Assembly: GCA_947502585.1 (NCBI GenBank)
Contig: CANNAV010000011.1
Coordinates: 1-56,376 of the forward strand
Length of the DNA stretch: 56,376 nucleotides
Reading direction: 5' to 3'
Source of the DNA: an uncultured Pseudovibrio sp.
GTDB lineage: Bacteria > Pseudomonadota > Alphaproteobacteria > Rhizobiales > Stappiaceae
Shown: positions 25,862 through 34,732 of the stretch, in pieces
Numbering within the stretch: the stretch's first letter is position 1
Layout of the letters: each line of letters opens with the position of its first letter
Made by a program: the position numbers and the translations under genes
Notes under the pieces: generated by a model
Database searches by the model: none
What the model was told of the DNA's origin: nothing
What the model saw: only the letters and a program-made list of their open reading frames with translations

Positions 25862-26097
25862 TGATCGGCGTTTTATCAAGGCTGACAGGCTGGATTTACC
25901 AGAGATCATCGGTAAAACTCTTTCTTATGCCTTTGTAAAAACTGTGAGTACTTCTTATCGTAATCGCATTCCTGATGCGGGTAACTAGCAGGAATTCCTG
26001 CGTAAAATCTGATCAATACTTCGTTTACCATAATTGGTGATAACTATCAGATGTTAAGGGGCATTCTTTTCGATTTGCGCTGGTGGGTTCATTGACG

Positions 26098-26132
26098 TCC
26101 CATGCTATCCCATGGTATCCCATAGGCTCCCG
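26098..26132 (+). promoter_or_regulatory. MraZ operator array
   Basis: Four pentamers TCCCA, TCCCA, TCCCA and TCCCG begin at 26098, 26108, 26118 and 26128, each separated by exactly five bases. Read on the minus strand this is TGGGA-N5 repeated, the site known for MraZ, an autorepressor of the dcw cluster. It lies about 130 bases before mraZ, so the main dcw promoter is expected here. Confidence 0.8.
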
Positions 26133-26263
26133 GGGTATTCCGGTTTGTACTTCAGTAATCTTGTTGTTTTTGCCTGATTTGAGCGCTGGCTTTCCAAAGA
26201 GTGGAGAGCTGTTTTGTGTGCCACTGACAGGTCAGGAAGATCTGGCTCATTTAAGAGGGACCA

Positions 26264-26734
26264 ATGGCTGGTTTTGTTTCGCACTTCACCAATCGGGTGG
26301 ATGCAAAGGGTCGTGTATCGATCCCTGCGCCCTTCCGTGCGGCGTTAGCGAAAGACGGCTTTGAGGGACTCTACTGCTTCCCATCTCCGTTTCAGGAGGC
26401 AGTTGATGCGGGCGGCAATGGGCTTACAGCTGAAATACAGAAACGACTGGATGCGTTTTCAACGCTCTCATTGGAGTATGATGCTCTGTCCACGGCGCTT
26501 TATGGTGCCAGTGAAACCTTGAAGATTGACCGGGATGGCCGGATTGTTTTGTCTGAGATGATCCGCAACCACGCCGGTATCGATGGTGAAGTCACGTTTG
26601 TCGGGCAGGGGTTTAAGTTTCAGATCTGGGAGCCTGTGAGGTTCGCAAAGCACCGCGATGAGGCCATGAAGCGGGCGCTTGCAGTATTGTCTTCCGGCGG
26701 TGCGCCGGGGACAGCAACCGGAGGGGCACTATGA
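26264..26734 (+). CDS. mraZ: Transcriptional regulator MraZ
   Basis: A 156-residue DNA-binding protein of the AbrB/SpoVT swapped-hairpin fold, with two repeats: FVSHFTNRVDAKGRVSIPAPFRAAL near the N-terminus and TLKIDRDGRIVLSEMIRNHAGIDGEVTFVGQGFKFQIWEP in the second half. It forms rings that bind TGGGA repeats and represses the dcw operon, here presumably through the array at 26098-26132. It overlaps rsmH by 4 bases (ATGA), the first link in the operon. AAGAGGG precedes the ATG. Confidence 0.96.
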   Translation: MAGFVSHFTNRVDAKGRVSIPAPFRAALAKDGFEGLYCFPSPFQEAVDAGGNGLTAEIQKRLDAFSTLSLEYDALSTALYGASETLKIDRDGRIVLSEMIRNHAGIDGEVTFVGQGFKFQIWEPVRFAKHRDEAMKRALAVLSSGGAPGTATGGAL

Positions 26735-27771
26735 TGACGGGCGGCGACGGAGACAAATCCGATATCGCTGGCGGACCAGCGCGTCACATTCCGGTCCTTC
26801 TGGAACGGGTGCGGGAGGCGATGGCCCCCGCGCCAGGTGATGTGATTATTGACGGTACATTCGGTGCGGGGGGGTATTCCAGAGCTTTTCTCGCAGCCGG
26901 AGCCAGTGTGATTGGCGTTGATCGGGACCCGGATGCGATCCGTGATGGTCGTGTCATGGAACAGGAGGCTGGTGGGCGCTTGCAGCTGGTCCATGGTCAG
27001 TTTGCTGACCTTGAGGATCATGCTCGTGCACTTGGCTGCGACACTGTTGACGGCGTGGTAATGGATCTTGGTGTGTCTTCCATGCAGCTGGATCAGGCGG
27101 AGCGTGGATTTTCGTTCCGGTTTGACGGGCCGCTGGATATGCGCATGGAGCAGGATGGTCCAAGTGCGGCGGACGTGGTTAACACCATGGAGCGTAAGGA
27201 CCTGACACGCATTATCGGGATGCTGGGTGAAGAGAAGCGTGCTTCCGGTGTTTCGCATGCCATTTGTCAGGCCCGTGAAGAGAAGCCTTTTGAGACGACG
27301 CTTGAGCTTGCCCGTGTTATCGAGAAGGTGGTGAGGCGTAATCCTAAAAAGGCCAGTATTCATCCGGCAACGCGGACCTTTCAGGCGCTGCGTATCTATG
27401 TGAATGGCGAGTTGCATCAGGCTGCTGGTGCTCTTGCGGCAGCGGAGCGGATCCTGCGACCGGGCGGGCGTCTGGTTGTAGTGACGTTCCATAGTCTGGA
27501 AGACCGTATTGTAAAGCGTTTCCTTGCGGATCGATGCAAGACCCGTGGTGGTGGGTCGCGTCATATGCCGGAGGTGAATATTCCGCCTCCGACTTTCGAG
27601 TTTACCGTGAAGGGTAACCAGGATGCCAGCCTTGAGGAGATTGCTGATAATCCTCGCGCACGTTCTGCTCGTTTGAGAGCTGGACGCCGGCTGGATTCAC
27701 CTTCGCGGACATTAGATATTCATGCGGCAGGCGTTCCGCGCCTTGCTTCATTCCACGGACTGGGAGGCTAG
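26731..27771 (+). CDS. rsmH: 16S rRNA (cytosine(1402)-N4)-methyltransferase
   Basis: RsmH (MraW) methylates C1402 at the ribosomal P site using SAM. The 346-residue protein shows HIPVLLERVREAM, DGTFGAGGYSRAFL (SAM loop), DRDPDAI, GVVMDLGVSSMQLD, GFSFRFDGPLDMRM and FHSLEDRIVKRFL, all diagnostic. Start codons ATGATG overlap the mraZ stop. Normal length. Confidence 0.96.
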   Translation: MMTGGDGDKSDIAGGPARHIPVLLERVREAMAPAPGDVIIDGTFGAGGYSRAFLAAGASVIGVDRDPDAIRDGRVMEQEAGGRLQLVHGQFADLEDHARALGCDTVDGVVMDLGVSSMQLDQAERGFSFRFDGPLDMRMEQDGPSAADVVNTMERKDLTRIIGMLGEEKRASGVSHAICQAREEKPFETTLELARVIEKVVRRNPKKASIHPATRTFQALRIYVNGELHQAAGALAAAERILRPGGRLVVVTFHSLEDRIVKRFLADRCKTRGGGSRHMPEVNIPPPTFEFTVKGNQDASLEEIADNPRARSARLRAGRRLDSPSRTLDIHAAGVPRLASFHGLGG

Positions 27772-27774
27772 GCT

Positions 27775-28128
27775 ATGCTGCGCTTCGTGAATCTGTTCTT
27801 TATTGTTGCGGTGGTTATTGGTGCGGCGCTCGTTTACGACATTAAGATGTCCAATGAGAACCTTGCTGATCAGGTGCGGCAGCTTTCTGCGGAGATTGCC
27901 AGGGAGAGGGACGAGATCCGTTATTATAAAGCCCAGTGGAGTGTGCTTAATCAACCTGAGCGTCTGCAGGGTATCGTTAATCGTTACAATGATATTCTGA
28001 AGCTCAAGCCACTGCAGGCAGAGCAGATAACGACATTGAAGGCGTTGCCGGTCAGGCCTGTTCTGATGGAGCCTGTTTCTGCTGATGCGATGAGCGGTTA
28101 CGCCAGTCGCGTTACATCCGTGCAATAA
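27775..28128 (+). CDS. ftsL: Cell division protein FtsL
   Basis: A 117-residue bitopic inner-membrane protein: membrane helix at about residues 4-22 (FVNLFFIVAVVIGAALVY), then a periplasmic coiled coil (ENLADQVRQLSAEIARERDEI) that zips with FtsB in the FtsQLB complex activating FtsWI. Sequence is weakly conserved, so the call leans on position between rsmH and ftsI plus this architecture. It follows rsmH by 3 bases. Confidence 0.88.
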   Translation: MLRFVNLFFIVAVVIGAALVYDIKMSNENLADQVRQLSAEIARERDEIRYYKAQWSVLNQPERLQGIVNRYNDILKLKPLQAEQITTLKALPVRPVLMEPVSADAMSGYASRVTSVQ

Positions 28129-28139
28129 GGGAGGGGCTT

Positions 28140-29864
28140 GTGGCCAGGAAACCTGACAGCTCCTTTTTGCGGCGGTCTAATGTGAACCAGAAGCATGGCA
28201 CAAGTGCGAACCGGCTTCGCCGTACGGGGCGCTCGCGTATTTTCTTCACGATGACCATCTTTGTGTGTGTGTACGGGGCTATCGCTGGTCGTCTGATCCT
28301 GCTTGGTTTGCAGGACGGAGATCCTGCTGAGCGGTTCCTTGCTGCGCAGAGTTCTGTTACTCAGGCGCGCCCTGATATTGTTGATCGCAACGGTGAAATT
28401 CTTGCGACCGACATCAAGAGTGCGGCGCTTTATGCTGAGCCGCGCAAGATCCCGGATACAGATGAAGTCTTTGATGGATTGATCTCAATTTTGCCGGAGC
28501 TGGATACACCTGCGATCAGGACACGGCTTGATCGCAATGCGATGTTTACGTGGCTTAAGCGTGAGATCTCCGTTGAACAGCGTCAGGCTATTCATGCGCT
28601 GGGTCTGCCGGGGGTCGGTTTTCGCGAGAGTAATAAGCGATTTTATCCAGGTGGTCAGACGGTTAGTCACATTCTTGGAACCGTGAATGTCGACAATCAG
28701 GGCCTTTCCGGCATGGAGAAGTATGTCGATCAGGCGTGGCTGAAGGATCTGCGGGATCTTGGCTTTACACAGGATCGGACAATGCAGCCCGTCAGGCTTT
28801 CGGTCGATCTGCGTGTTCAGCATGCGGTGCGTGATGAGCTGCGCCGTTCCATGGAATACTACAAGGCCAAAACGGCTATAGGTGTGGTGCTGAAAGTGGA
28901 TACCGGTGAAGTGATCGCCATGACTTCGCTGCCGGATTTTGATCCGAACAACCGTCAGCAGGCGCTTGAAAAAGAACGCATGAACCGGGCGACCGGCGGC
29001 GTGTTCGAGATGGGGTCTATCTTCAAGGGCATTACCATCGCAATGGCGCTGGATAGTGGCAAGGTGATGCTGGAGGACGGCTTTGATGTCACCAGGCCTA
29101 TTCGTGTTGCAGGTCAGAAGATTGATGACTTCCACGGGAAGCGCCGTATTTTGTCCGTGCCGGAAGTTTTCATTTACTCCTCCAACATCGGCACCATTAA
29201 GATCATGCAGAAAGCGGGCATCGAGGAACAGAAGGCATTTTTGGGAAAAATTGGTCTGACCCGGAAAATGAAAACTGAGATACCTGGCGTCGCACGGCCT
29301 TTGCTTCCACCGAAGTGGAATGAACTTGCTGCAATGACGATCTCATTTGGTCATGGACTGGGAGTGACTCCGCTGCAGATGGCCGTTGCGGGTGCAACGC
29401 TGGTCAATGGTGGTAAATATATTGAACCAACGTTCCTGCCTCGCAGTCGGGAGGAAGCTGACAAGCTTGCTAAACAGGTTCTGAAACCAGAAACCAGCGA
29501 GATCCTTCGGTATCTCAACCGTGAAAATGTCCTGCGTGGATCCGGGCGCCGTGCTGCTGTGCCAGGTTATGATGTTGGCGGTAAGACTGGAACAGCGCAG
29601 AAGGTTGTGAATGGCCGTTATGCTGAAGGTGTTTATCTGAACTCCTTTATGTCGGCGTTCCCAATGTCCAATCCTGAGTATCTCGTTTTAATTGTTTTGG
29701 ATGAACCGCAAAAAGTGGAAGGGCAACATTATTCCACCGCAGGGTGGAATGCTGTGCCTACGACTGCATCTGTTATCCGCAGAATTGCACCCATGCTCGG
29801 AGTGGTGCCTGATTTCGCAGATGACGCAGAAACAATTCCGGTTTCCTATCAGAACCGGAACTAA
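28140..29864 (+). CDS. ftsI: Septal peptidoglycan transpeptidase FtsI (PBP3)
   Basis: A 574-residue class B penicillin-binding protein that cross-links septal peptidoglycan with FtsW. One membrane helix near residues 35-57, the PBP dimerisation domain (RPDIVDRNGEILATDI), then the transpeptidase with SIFK (active Ser near residue 297), SSN and KTG (GGKTGTAQ). GTG is the start, preceded by GGGAGGGG. Length matches E. coli FtsI (588). Confidence 0.96.
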   Translation: MARKPDSSFLRRSNVNQKHGTSANRLRRTGRSRIFFTMTIFVCVYGAIAGRLILLGLQDGDPAERFLAAQSSVTQARPDIVDRNGEILATDIKSAALYAEPRKIPDTDEVFDGLISILPELDTPAIRTRLDRNAMFTWLKREISVEQRQAIHALGLPGVGFRESNKRFYPGGQTVSHILGTVNVDNQGLSGMEKYVDQAWLKDLRDLGFTQDRTMQPVRLSVDLRVQHAVRDELRRSMEYYKAKTAIGVVLKVDTGEVIAMTSLPDFDPNNRQQALEKERMNRATGGVFEMGSIFKGITIAMALDSGKVMLEDGFDVTRPIRVAGQKIDDFHGKRRILSVPEVFIYSSNIGTIKIMQKAGIEEQKAFLGKIGLTRKMKTEIPGVARPLLPPKWNELAAMTISFGHGLGVTPLQMAVAGATLVNGGKYIEPTFLPRSREEADKLAKQVLKPETSEILRYLNRENVLRGSGRRAAVPGYDVGGKTGTAQKVVNGRYAEGVYLNSFMSAFPMSNPEYLVLIVLDEPQKVEGQHYSTAGWNAVPTTASVIRRIAPMLGVVPDFADDAETIPVSYQNRN

Positions 29865-29976
29865 ACAGGAGAATTGAATGCGGCAATACACGGAGATTTC
29901 GGGGAAATATGAAGACAATTGTTCTCCGGATCCGGTTCGCCACATTCATGTCTCATAGGCCGGACATATCGACGCT

Positions 29977-32900
29977 ATGTTGCTTAAAGACCTAACAAGA
30001 CAAGAGATAAACTCCGCAGGGGCCGATGAACCAGACGGTGTTGAGACCCTCAATATTTCGGGGATTACTGCTGATAGTCGGGCGGTGGAACCCGGATTTG
30101 TTTTTGCTGCCCTCAGGGGTGCGAAAGTTGATGGCGCGAAGTTTATCGGTCAGGCCATTGGTGCGGGCGCAGCTGCCATTTTGATTGATGCAGACAGAGT
30201 TTCTGATGATATCCGCAAGCAGGCAAAAAAGGTTCCGCTGATCGCTGCCAAAGATGCGCGCCGGGAACTTGCTTTGATGGCTGCCGGTCTCTCTGGCAAA
30301 CAGCCCGGGAAGATGGTCGCAGTGACCGGCACTGCGGGCAAAACTTCTGTCGCCGTTTTCGTGCGTCAGATCTTTGAATATGCAGGGCTTGTTTCTGCCA
30401 GTCTTGGAACTATTGGCACCGTCACATCGACAGGGCAAAGCTATGGTGGACTGACCACGCCTGACCCGGTGTCTTTGCATGAAGACCTTAAGCGTCTTGC
30501 AGAGGATGGGGTGACCCATGCAGCAATGGAGGCGTCCAGTCACGGGTTGGACCAGCATCGTCTTGATGGCGTGCACCTTATTGCAGCCGGCTTTACAAAT
30601 CTTGGTCGGGACCACATGGACTACCACCCGACGGTGGAAGATTATCTGCAGGCAAAACTGCGTTTGTTCCGCGATTTGTTGCCGGATGATGGTGTGGTTG
30701 TTGTTGACCCGGAGACGCAGTTTTCTGACCGTGTTCTGGCGATTGCGGAGGAGCGTGGCCTCAGGACGTTTACGACCGGCGTCCTGGGCAATGATCTGAA
30801 AGTGCTTAGCGTTCAGCCAGAAGGGTTTAGTCAGGTTCTTGAGCTGGCAACAGCTGAGGGTGTGTTCTCTGTTACACTGCCGCTGGCTGGCTATTTTCAG
30901 GTGAGCAACGCGCTGATTTCTGCGGGTCTGGCGATTTCTGCGGGTCTGGCTCTCCAAACTGTTCTTGAAGCGCTGACTATTTTGCGTGGCGCGCCGGGCC
31001 GGATTGAGCATGTGGGCACGCGTGAGAACGGCGCTCTGGTGTTTGTTGATTATGCTCATAAGCCGGAAGCGCTGGAAAATGTGCTTACTGCATTGCGTCC
31101 ATTTGTGACTGGTCGTTTGATTAGTGTATTGGGGTGTGGTGGTGATCGTGATGCCGGTAAACGTCCGTTGATGGGTGAGATTTCTGCTCGTATTGCGGAT
31201 GTTTCCATTGTGACTGACGATAATCCGCGCACAGAAGATCCTGACAAAATCCGCGAAGAGATCGTTGCTGCCTGTCCTGCCGCGCTTGAGATCGGAGATC
31301 GCGCTCTTGCCATTCGCCAGGCGGTGAAAATGTTGCAGGAAGGTGATGTGCTTTGCGTCGCCGGTAAGGGGCATGAAACAGGGCAGATAGTTGGAACGGA
31401 AGTTCTGCCTTTCTCTGACTATGAAGAAATCCGGAAAGCGCTTGCAGAAGCTTCTGCCGAAAATGGCACCTCTCTGGTCGCTGAGAATGATCTGCCTGAG
31501 ATCTCTCTCGATCTGGATGAGATGGACCTTCTTGCAGATGAAGGTGACGAAGCTGAAGCGCCTGGTGATAGCGACCTGTTGGATTCGCCTCTGGCTGATG
31601 TTGCGGAGCTGGAAGCCGCTCTGCTGAAGAACCCTGATGATGCGCAGGACCAGGAGGAAGAAGACTGGCTGGCACTGGAAGAAGAAGTTCTTGGGGCTGA
31701 TGATTTGGCCGATGCGGAACTGGCTGATCTTGAAAGCCACGATCCTGACTTCGGCAACGTGGGCTTCCCCAATGTTGTGGAAGATATGCAGGATGCACCT
31801 GAAGACGAGCTGTCTAGTAATCTTACGGCTATAGAAGCCGGAACAGAGAGTGTTTCTGAGCCCGACGAGGAGCCAAAAGCAGGCGCAGATGCATTTCTTG
31901 CGGATGAAGGTCTTGAAGTGGTTGCTCCGAAGGGCGCGGAGCAGGTATCGCAGTCCACGCATCCGGATGAGCAGCACGGCACAGATGCATCAGGTGGAAT
32001 ACCTGGTTCTGAGAAAGTCGCTGATCCGGCGGAGGTCGCTGCTTTTGAAGGCAATGCACTGGAAAAACCAAAGCTGACGTCAGCGACAGACAAGCCTGAG
32101 TGGACTATCGTCCCCCATATCAACCTGTTGGACCCGGACATTAAAACGGAATATGAGCGGCAAATGATTGAACTGCCTGAAACAGACCGTGGGCCGCTCT
32201 GGCTGCTCAGCGATTTTCTGGAGGCAGTAGATGGGGATGTTTACGGTGATCTGAGCGATGACATAACAGGAATCTCCATTGATAGCCGGGTGATCGAACC
32301 CGGGGAAGCCTTCTTCGCTATCAAAGGCAAGAACTTTGACGGTCATGCATTTGCCGGAACAGCTGTTGGAGCCGGTGCTGCCGTGGCCGTTGTTGAGCGT
32401 GAAAAGCTTGCAGAACTGCCGGAAGATGGTCGCTACGTGGCTGTTGATGATGTGCTCCAGGCGTTGCAGCGCCTTGGTGTGGCTGCCCGCGCTCGCTCCA
32501 AAGCGCGGATTATTGCGGTAACCGGGTCTGTTGGCAAGACAGGCACGAAGGAAGCTTTGCGTCTCTGCCTTTCCAGGTCCGGCTTTACTCATGCACCCGT
32601 TGCGAGCTTCAACAACCATTGGGGTGTGCCGCTGACGCTGGCTCGTATGCATGCTGATACTGAATTTGGCATCTTCGAGATTGGTATGAACCACCGTGGT
32701 GAGATCACTCCGCTGGTGAAAATGGTTCGTCCACACGTGGCAATCGTTACAAGTGTTGAACCTGTGCATCTGGAAGCGTTTAACTCGGTTGAAGATATCG
32801 CGCGTGCAAAGGCTGAGATCTTCAGTGGTATCGAGAAGGGCGGTGTGGCGATCCTGAACCGGGATAACCGCCAGTATGATCTGCTGCGTTATCTGGCAGC

Positions 32901-33615
32901 TGTGGCCGGGGTGAGGAATATTGTCAGCTTCGGTATGCAGCCGGGCGCTCAGTCCATTGCCAAGAAAGTGGCTGCAAACCCTGATTGTTCGTGCCTGAAC
33001 GCCAATATATTAGGGCAGGAAATTTCCTACAAGATCGGCGCTCCAGGTGCGCATCATGTGATTAATTCACTGGGCGTGTTGACAGGTGTGATGGAGCTGG
33101 GGGCGAACCTTGCGTTTGCTGGTCTGGCTCTGGCGGAAATGTCTGCACTGAAGGGGCGCGGTGCGCAGACGGTCCTTGAAGTGAATGGTGGCACGGCTTT
33201 GCTGGTTGACGAAAGCTACAATGCCAATCCGGCGAGTATGCGCGCTGCGATTAATCTGGTGGGTGTGCTGCCAGTTGCAAAGAATGGCCGTCGTATCGCT
33301 GTATTGGGGGATATGCTCGAACTGGGGGCAGACTCCGGCAAGTTGCACGCAGACATTGCTCTTGAACTGAAGCCTGCAAAGATCGACTTGGTTTATTGTG
33401 TGGGTACTCACATGAAGATGCTCTGGGAGCGGTTGCCTGCACAGGCCAGAGGTGCCTATTCAGAGACTTCCGAAAAGCTGGAAAAAGAACTGTTGTCGGA
33501 AGTGCGTCCCAACGACATTGTGATGGTAAAGGGCTCGCTTGGAACCCGTATGGGTACTCTTGTGGATGCCCTGAAGAAACGTTTTCCTGAACCGGCTGAA
33601 ACCGGTAAGTCCTGA
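29977..33615 (+). CDS. murE/murF: Fused MurE-MurF peptidoglycan ligase with acidic linker
   Basis: One 1212-residue frame carrying two Mur ligases in pathway order. Residues 1-490 are MurE: TADSRAVEPG, the ATP loop VTGTAGKTS near 115-122, VDYAHKPEAL, DNPR at 415-418 (signature of the meso-diaminopimelate adding enzyme) and AGKGHETGQ. Residues 742-1212 are MurF: SIDSRVIEPGEAFFA, VTGSVGKTGTKE near 848, SFNNHWGVPLTLARM, GMNHRGEI and DESYNANPASM. Between them about 245 residues (497-741) are low-complexity and very rich in Asp and Glu. MurE adds diaminopimelate and MurF adds D-Ala-D-Ala to the UDP-MurNAc peptide in the cytoplasm. No stop, ribosome site or separate murF start is evident. An 18-base tandem duplication lies at 30915-30950. 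Confidence 0.95.
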   Translation: MLLKDLTRQEINSAGADEPDGVETLNISGITADSRAVEPGFVFAALRGAKVDGAKFIGQAIGAGAAAILIDADRVSDDIRKQAKKVPLIAAKDARRELALMAAGLSGKQPGKMVAVTGTAGKTSVAVFVRQIFEYAGLVSASLGTIGTVTSTGQSYGGLTTPDPVSLHEDLKRLAEDGVTHAAMEASSHGLDQHRLDGVHLIAAGFTNLGRDHMDYHPTVEDYLQAKLRLFRDLLPDDGVVVVDPETQFSDRVLAIAEERGLRTFTTGVLGNDLKVLSVQPEGFSQVLELATAEGVFSVTLPLAGYFQVSNALISAGLAISAGLALQTVLEALTILRGAPGRIEHVGTRENGALVFVDYAHKPEALENVLTALRPFVTGRLISVLGCGGDRDAGKRPLMGEISARIADVSIVTDDNPRTEDPDKIREEIVAACPAALEIGDRALAIRQAVKMLQEGDVLCVAGKGHETGQIVGTEVLPFSDYEEIRKALAEASAENGTSLVAENDLPEISLDLDEMDLLADEGDEAEAPGDSDLLDSPLADVAELEAALLKNPDDAQDQEEEDWLALEEEVLGADDLADAELADLESHDPDFGNVGFPNVVEDMQDAPEDELSSNLTAIEAGTESVSEPDEEPKAGADAFLADEGLEVVAPKGAEQVSQSTHPDEQHGTDASGGIPGSEKVADPAEVAAFEGNALEKPKLTSATDKPEWTIVPHINLLDPDIKTEYERQMIELPETDRGPLWLLSDFLEAVDGDVYGDLSDDITGISIDSRVIEPGEAFFAIKGKNFDGHAFAGTAVGAGAAVAVVEREKLAELPEDGRYVAVDDVLQALQRLGVAARARSKARIIAVTGSVGKTGTKEALRLCLSRSGFTHAPVASFNNHWGVPLTLARMHADTEFGIFEIGMNHRGEITPLVKMVRPHVAIVTSVEPVHLEAFNSVEDIARAKAEIFSGIEKGGVAILNRDNRQYDLLRYLAAVAGVRNIVSFGMQPGAQSIAKKVAANPDCSCLNANILGQEISYKIGAPGAHHVINSLGVLTGVMELGANLAFAGLALAEMSALKGRGAQTVLEVNGGTALLVDESYNANPASMRAAINLVGVLPVAKNGRRIAVLGDMLELGADSGKLHADIALELKPAKIDLVYCVGTHMKMLWERLPAQARGAYSETSEKLEKELLSEVRPNDIVMVKGSLGTRMGTLVDALKKRFPEPAETGKS
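30915..30950 (+). repeat. 18-base perfect tandem duplication inside the MurE part
   Basis: GATTTCTGCGGGTCTGGC occurs twice in a row (30915-30932 and 30933-30950), giving ISAGLA-ISAGLA in a helix that family members cover with a single copy. The frame is kept. Confidence 0.9.
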
Positions 33616-33625
33616 GGTTGACTAA

Positions 33626-34720
33626 ATGCTATATATGCTGGCGGAGCTTTCAGCGATTTTTCCTTCGTTGTCTGCGCTGAATGTCTTTAAATACATTACG
33701 TTCCGTACCGGCGGCGCGATTATGACTGCTTTATTGTTTGTATTCCTGTTTGGCCCACGCATCATTGATGCGTTGCGTTCGCGTCAGGGACATGGACAGC
33801 CTATTCGCGAAGACGGGCCTCAAAGCCATCTGCTGACAAAAAAGGGTACGCCCACCATGGGCGGCCTGATGATACTTTCCGGGATGATTGTAGCGACGCT
33901 GTTGTGGGCTGATCTTGGTAATCCATACACCTGGATCGTACTGGGTGTGACTGTAGGGTTTGGTCTGATTGGTTTTTATGATGACTATCTGAAGGTCTCT
34001 AGGTCCTCTCATAAGGGATTTGGTGGTAAGGCACGTCTTGGGGTTGAGTTTCTGATTGCCGGTCTTGCCGCTTTTGCAGTAACACTTCTGGACGATGCAC
34101 CATTTTCCACCAGTATCGGTTTTCCGTTCTTTAAGGAGCTGACGCTGAACCTTGGTCTGTTCTTCATTCCGTTCGCAGCCTTTGTTGTTGTTGGCGCGGG
34201 AAATGCGGTGAACCTGACTGATGGTCTGGACGGCCTTGCCATTGTGCCGGTGATGATTGCTGCTGCGGCTTTCGGGCTGGTGGCTTATCTCACAGGTAAT
34301 GCGCTTTTTTCTGATTATCTTCAGATCCACTATGTGGCTGGTACAGGCGAACTGGCGGTGTTGTGTGGGGCGGTGATTGGTGCAGGGCTGGGTTTTTTAT
34401 GGTTCAACGCTCCCCCTGCTGCGATTTTCATGGGGGATACAGGCTCTCTCGCTCTGGGCGGTATGCTGGGCGCGACTGCTATTGCGACCAAGCATGAGAT
34501 TGTTCTGGCGATCGTTGGTGGTCTGTTTGTGCTGGAAGCCGTTTCTGTGATTGTGCAGGTGGCTTCGTTCAGGCTGACTGGCAAACGGGTGTTCCGCATG
34601 GCGCCAATTCACCACCATTTTGAGCATCTGGGCTGGACTGAGAGTCAGGTGGTTATTCGCTTCTGGATCATAGCTGTTGTGCTGGCCCTTGTGGGTCTTG
34701 CCACTTTGAAGCTGCGTTAG
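33626..34720 (+). CDS. mraY: Phospho-MurNAc-pentapeptide translocase
   Basis: MraY transfers phospho-MurNAc-pentapeptide from UDP to undecaprenyl phosphate making lipid I at the inner membrane. The 364-residue protein has about ten helices and the family motifs [41 protein letters not shown] and MAPIHHHFE. It starts 10 bases after the murE-murF stop with GAGGTTG upstream. Confidence 0.96.
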   Translation: MLYMLAELSAIFPSLSALNVFKYITFRTGGAIMTALLFVFLFGPRIIDALRSRQGHGQPIREDGPQSHLLTKKGTPTMGGLMILSGMIVATLLWADLGNPYTWIVLGVTVGFGLIGFYDDYLKVSRSSHKGFGGKARLGVEFLIAGLAAFAVTLLDDAPFSTSIGFPFFKELTLNLGLFFIPFAAFVVVGAGNAVNLTDGLDGLAIVPVMIAAAAFGLVAYLTGNALFSDYLQIHYVAGTGELAVLCGAVIGAGLGFLWFNAPPAAIFMGDTGSLALGGMLGATAIATKHEIVLAIVGGLFVLEAVSVIVQVASFRLTGKRVFRMAPIHHHFEHLGWTESQVVIRFWIIAVVLALVGLATLKLR

Positions 34721-34732
34721 GAGGTTCGATAC

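Larger units (their letters stand above)
25119..26097. other. Long gene-poor region upstream of mraZ
   Basis: Roughly 980 bases with no recognisable family. It holds one plausible small gene (25501-25671) and its terminator, CAGGYATGGRA repeats (25798-25861) and a 14-base perfect palindrome GCAGGAATTCCTGC (25988-26001). The other open frames (for example 25716-25988) are short, without ribosome sites or family motifs, and look like chance. Confidence 0.5.

Noticed and set aside
29992..31977. 661-codon open frame antisense to murE-murF
   Set aside because: Shadow of the fused gene; no family similarity, composition follows the complementary codons.
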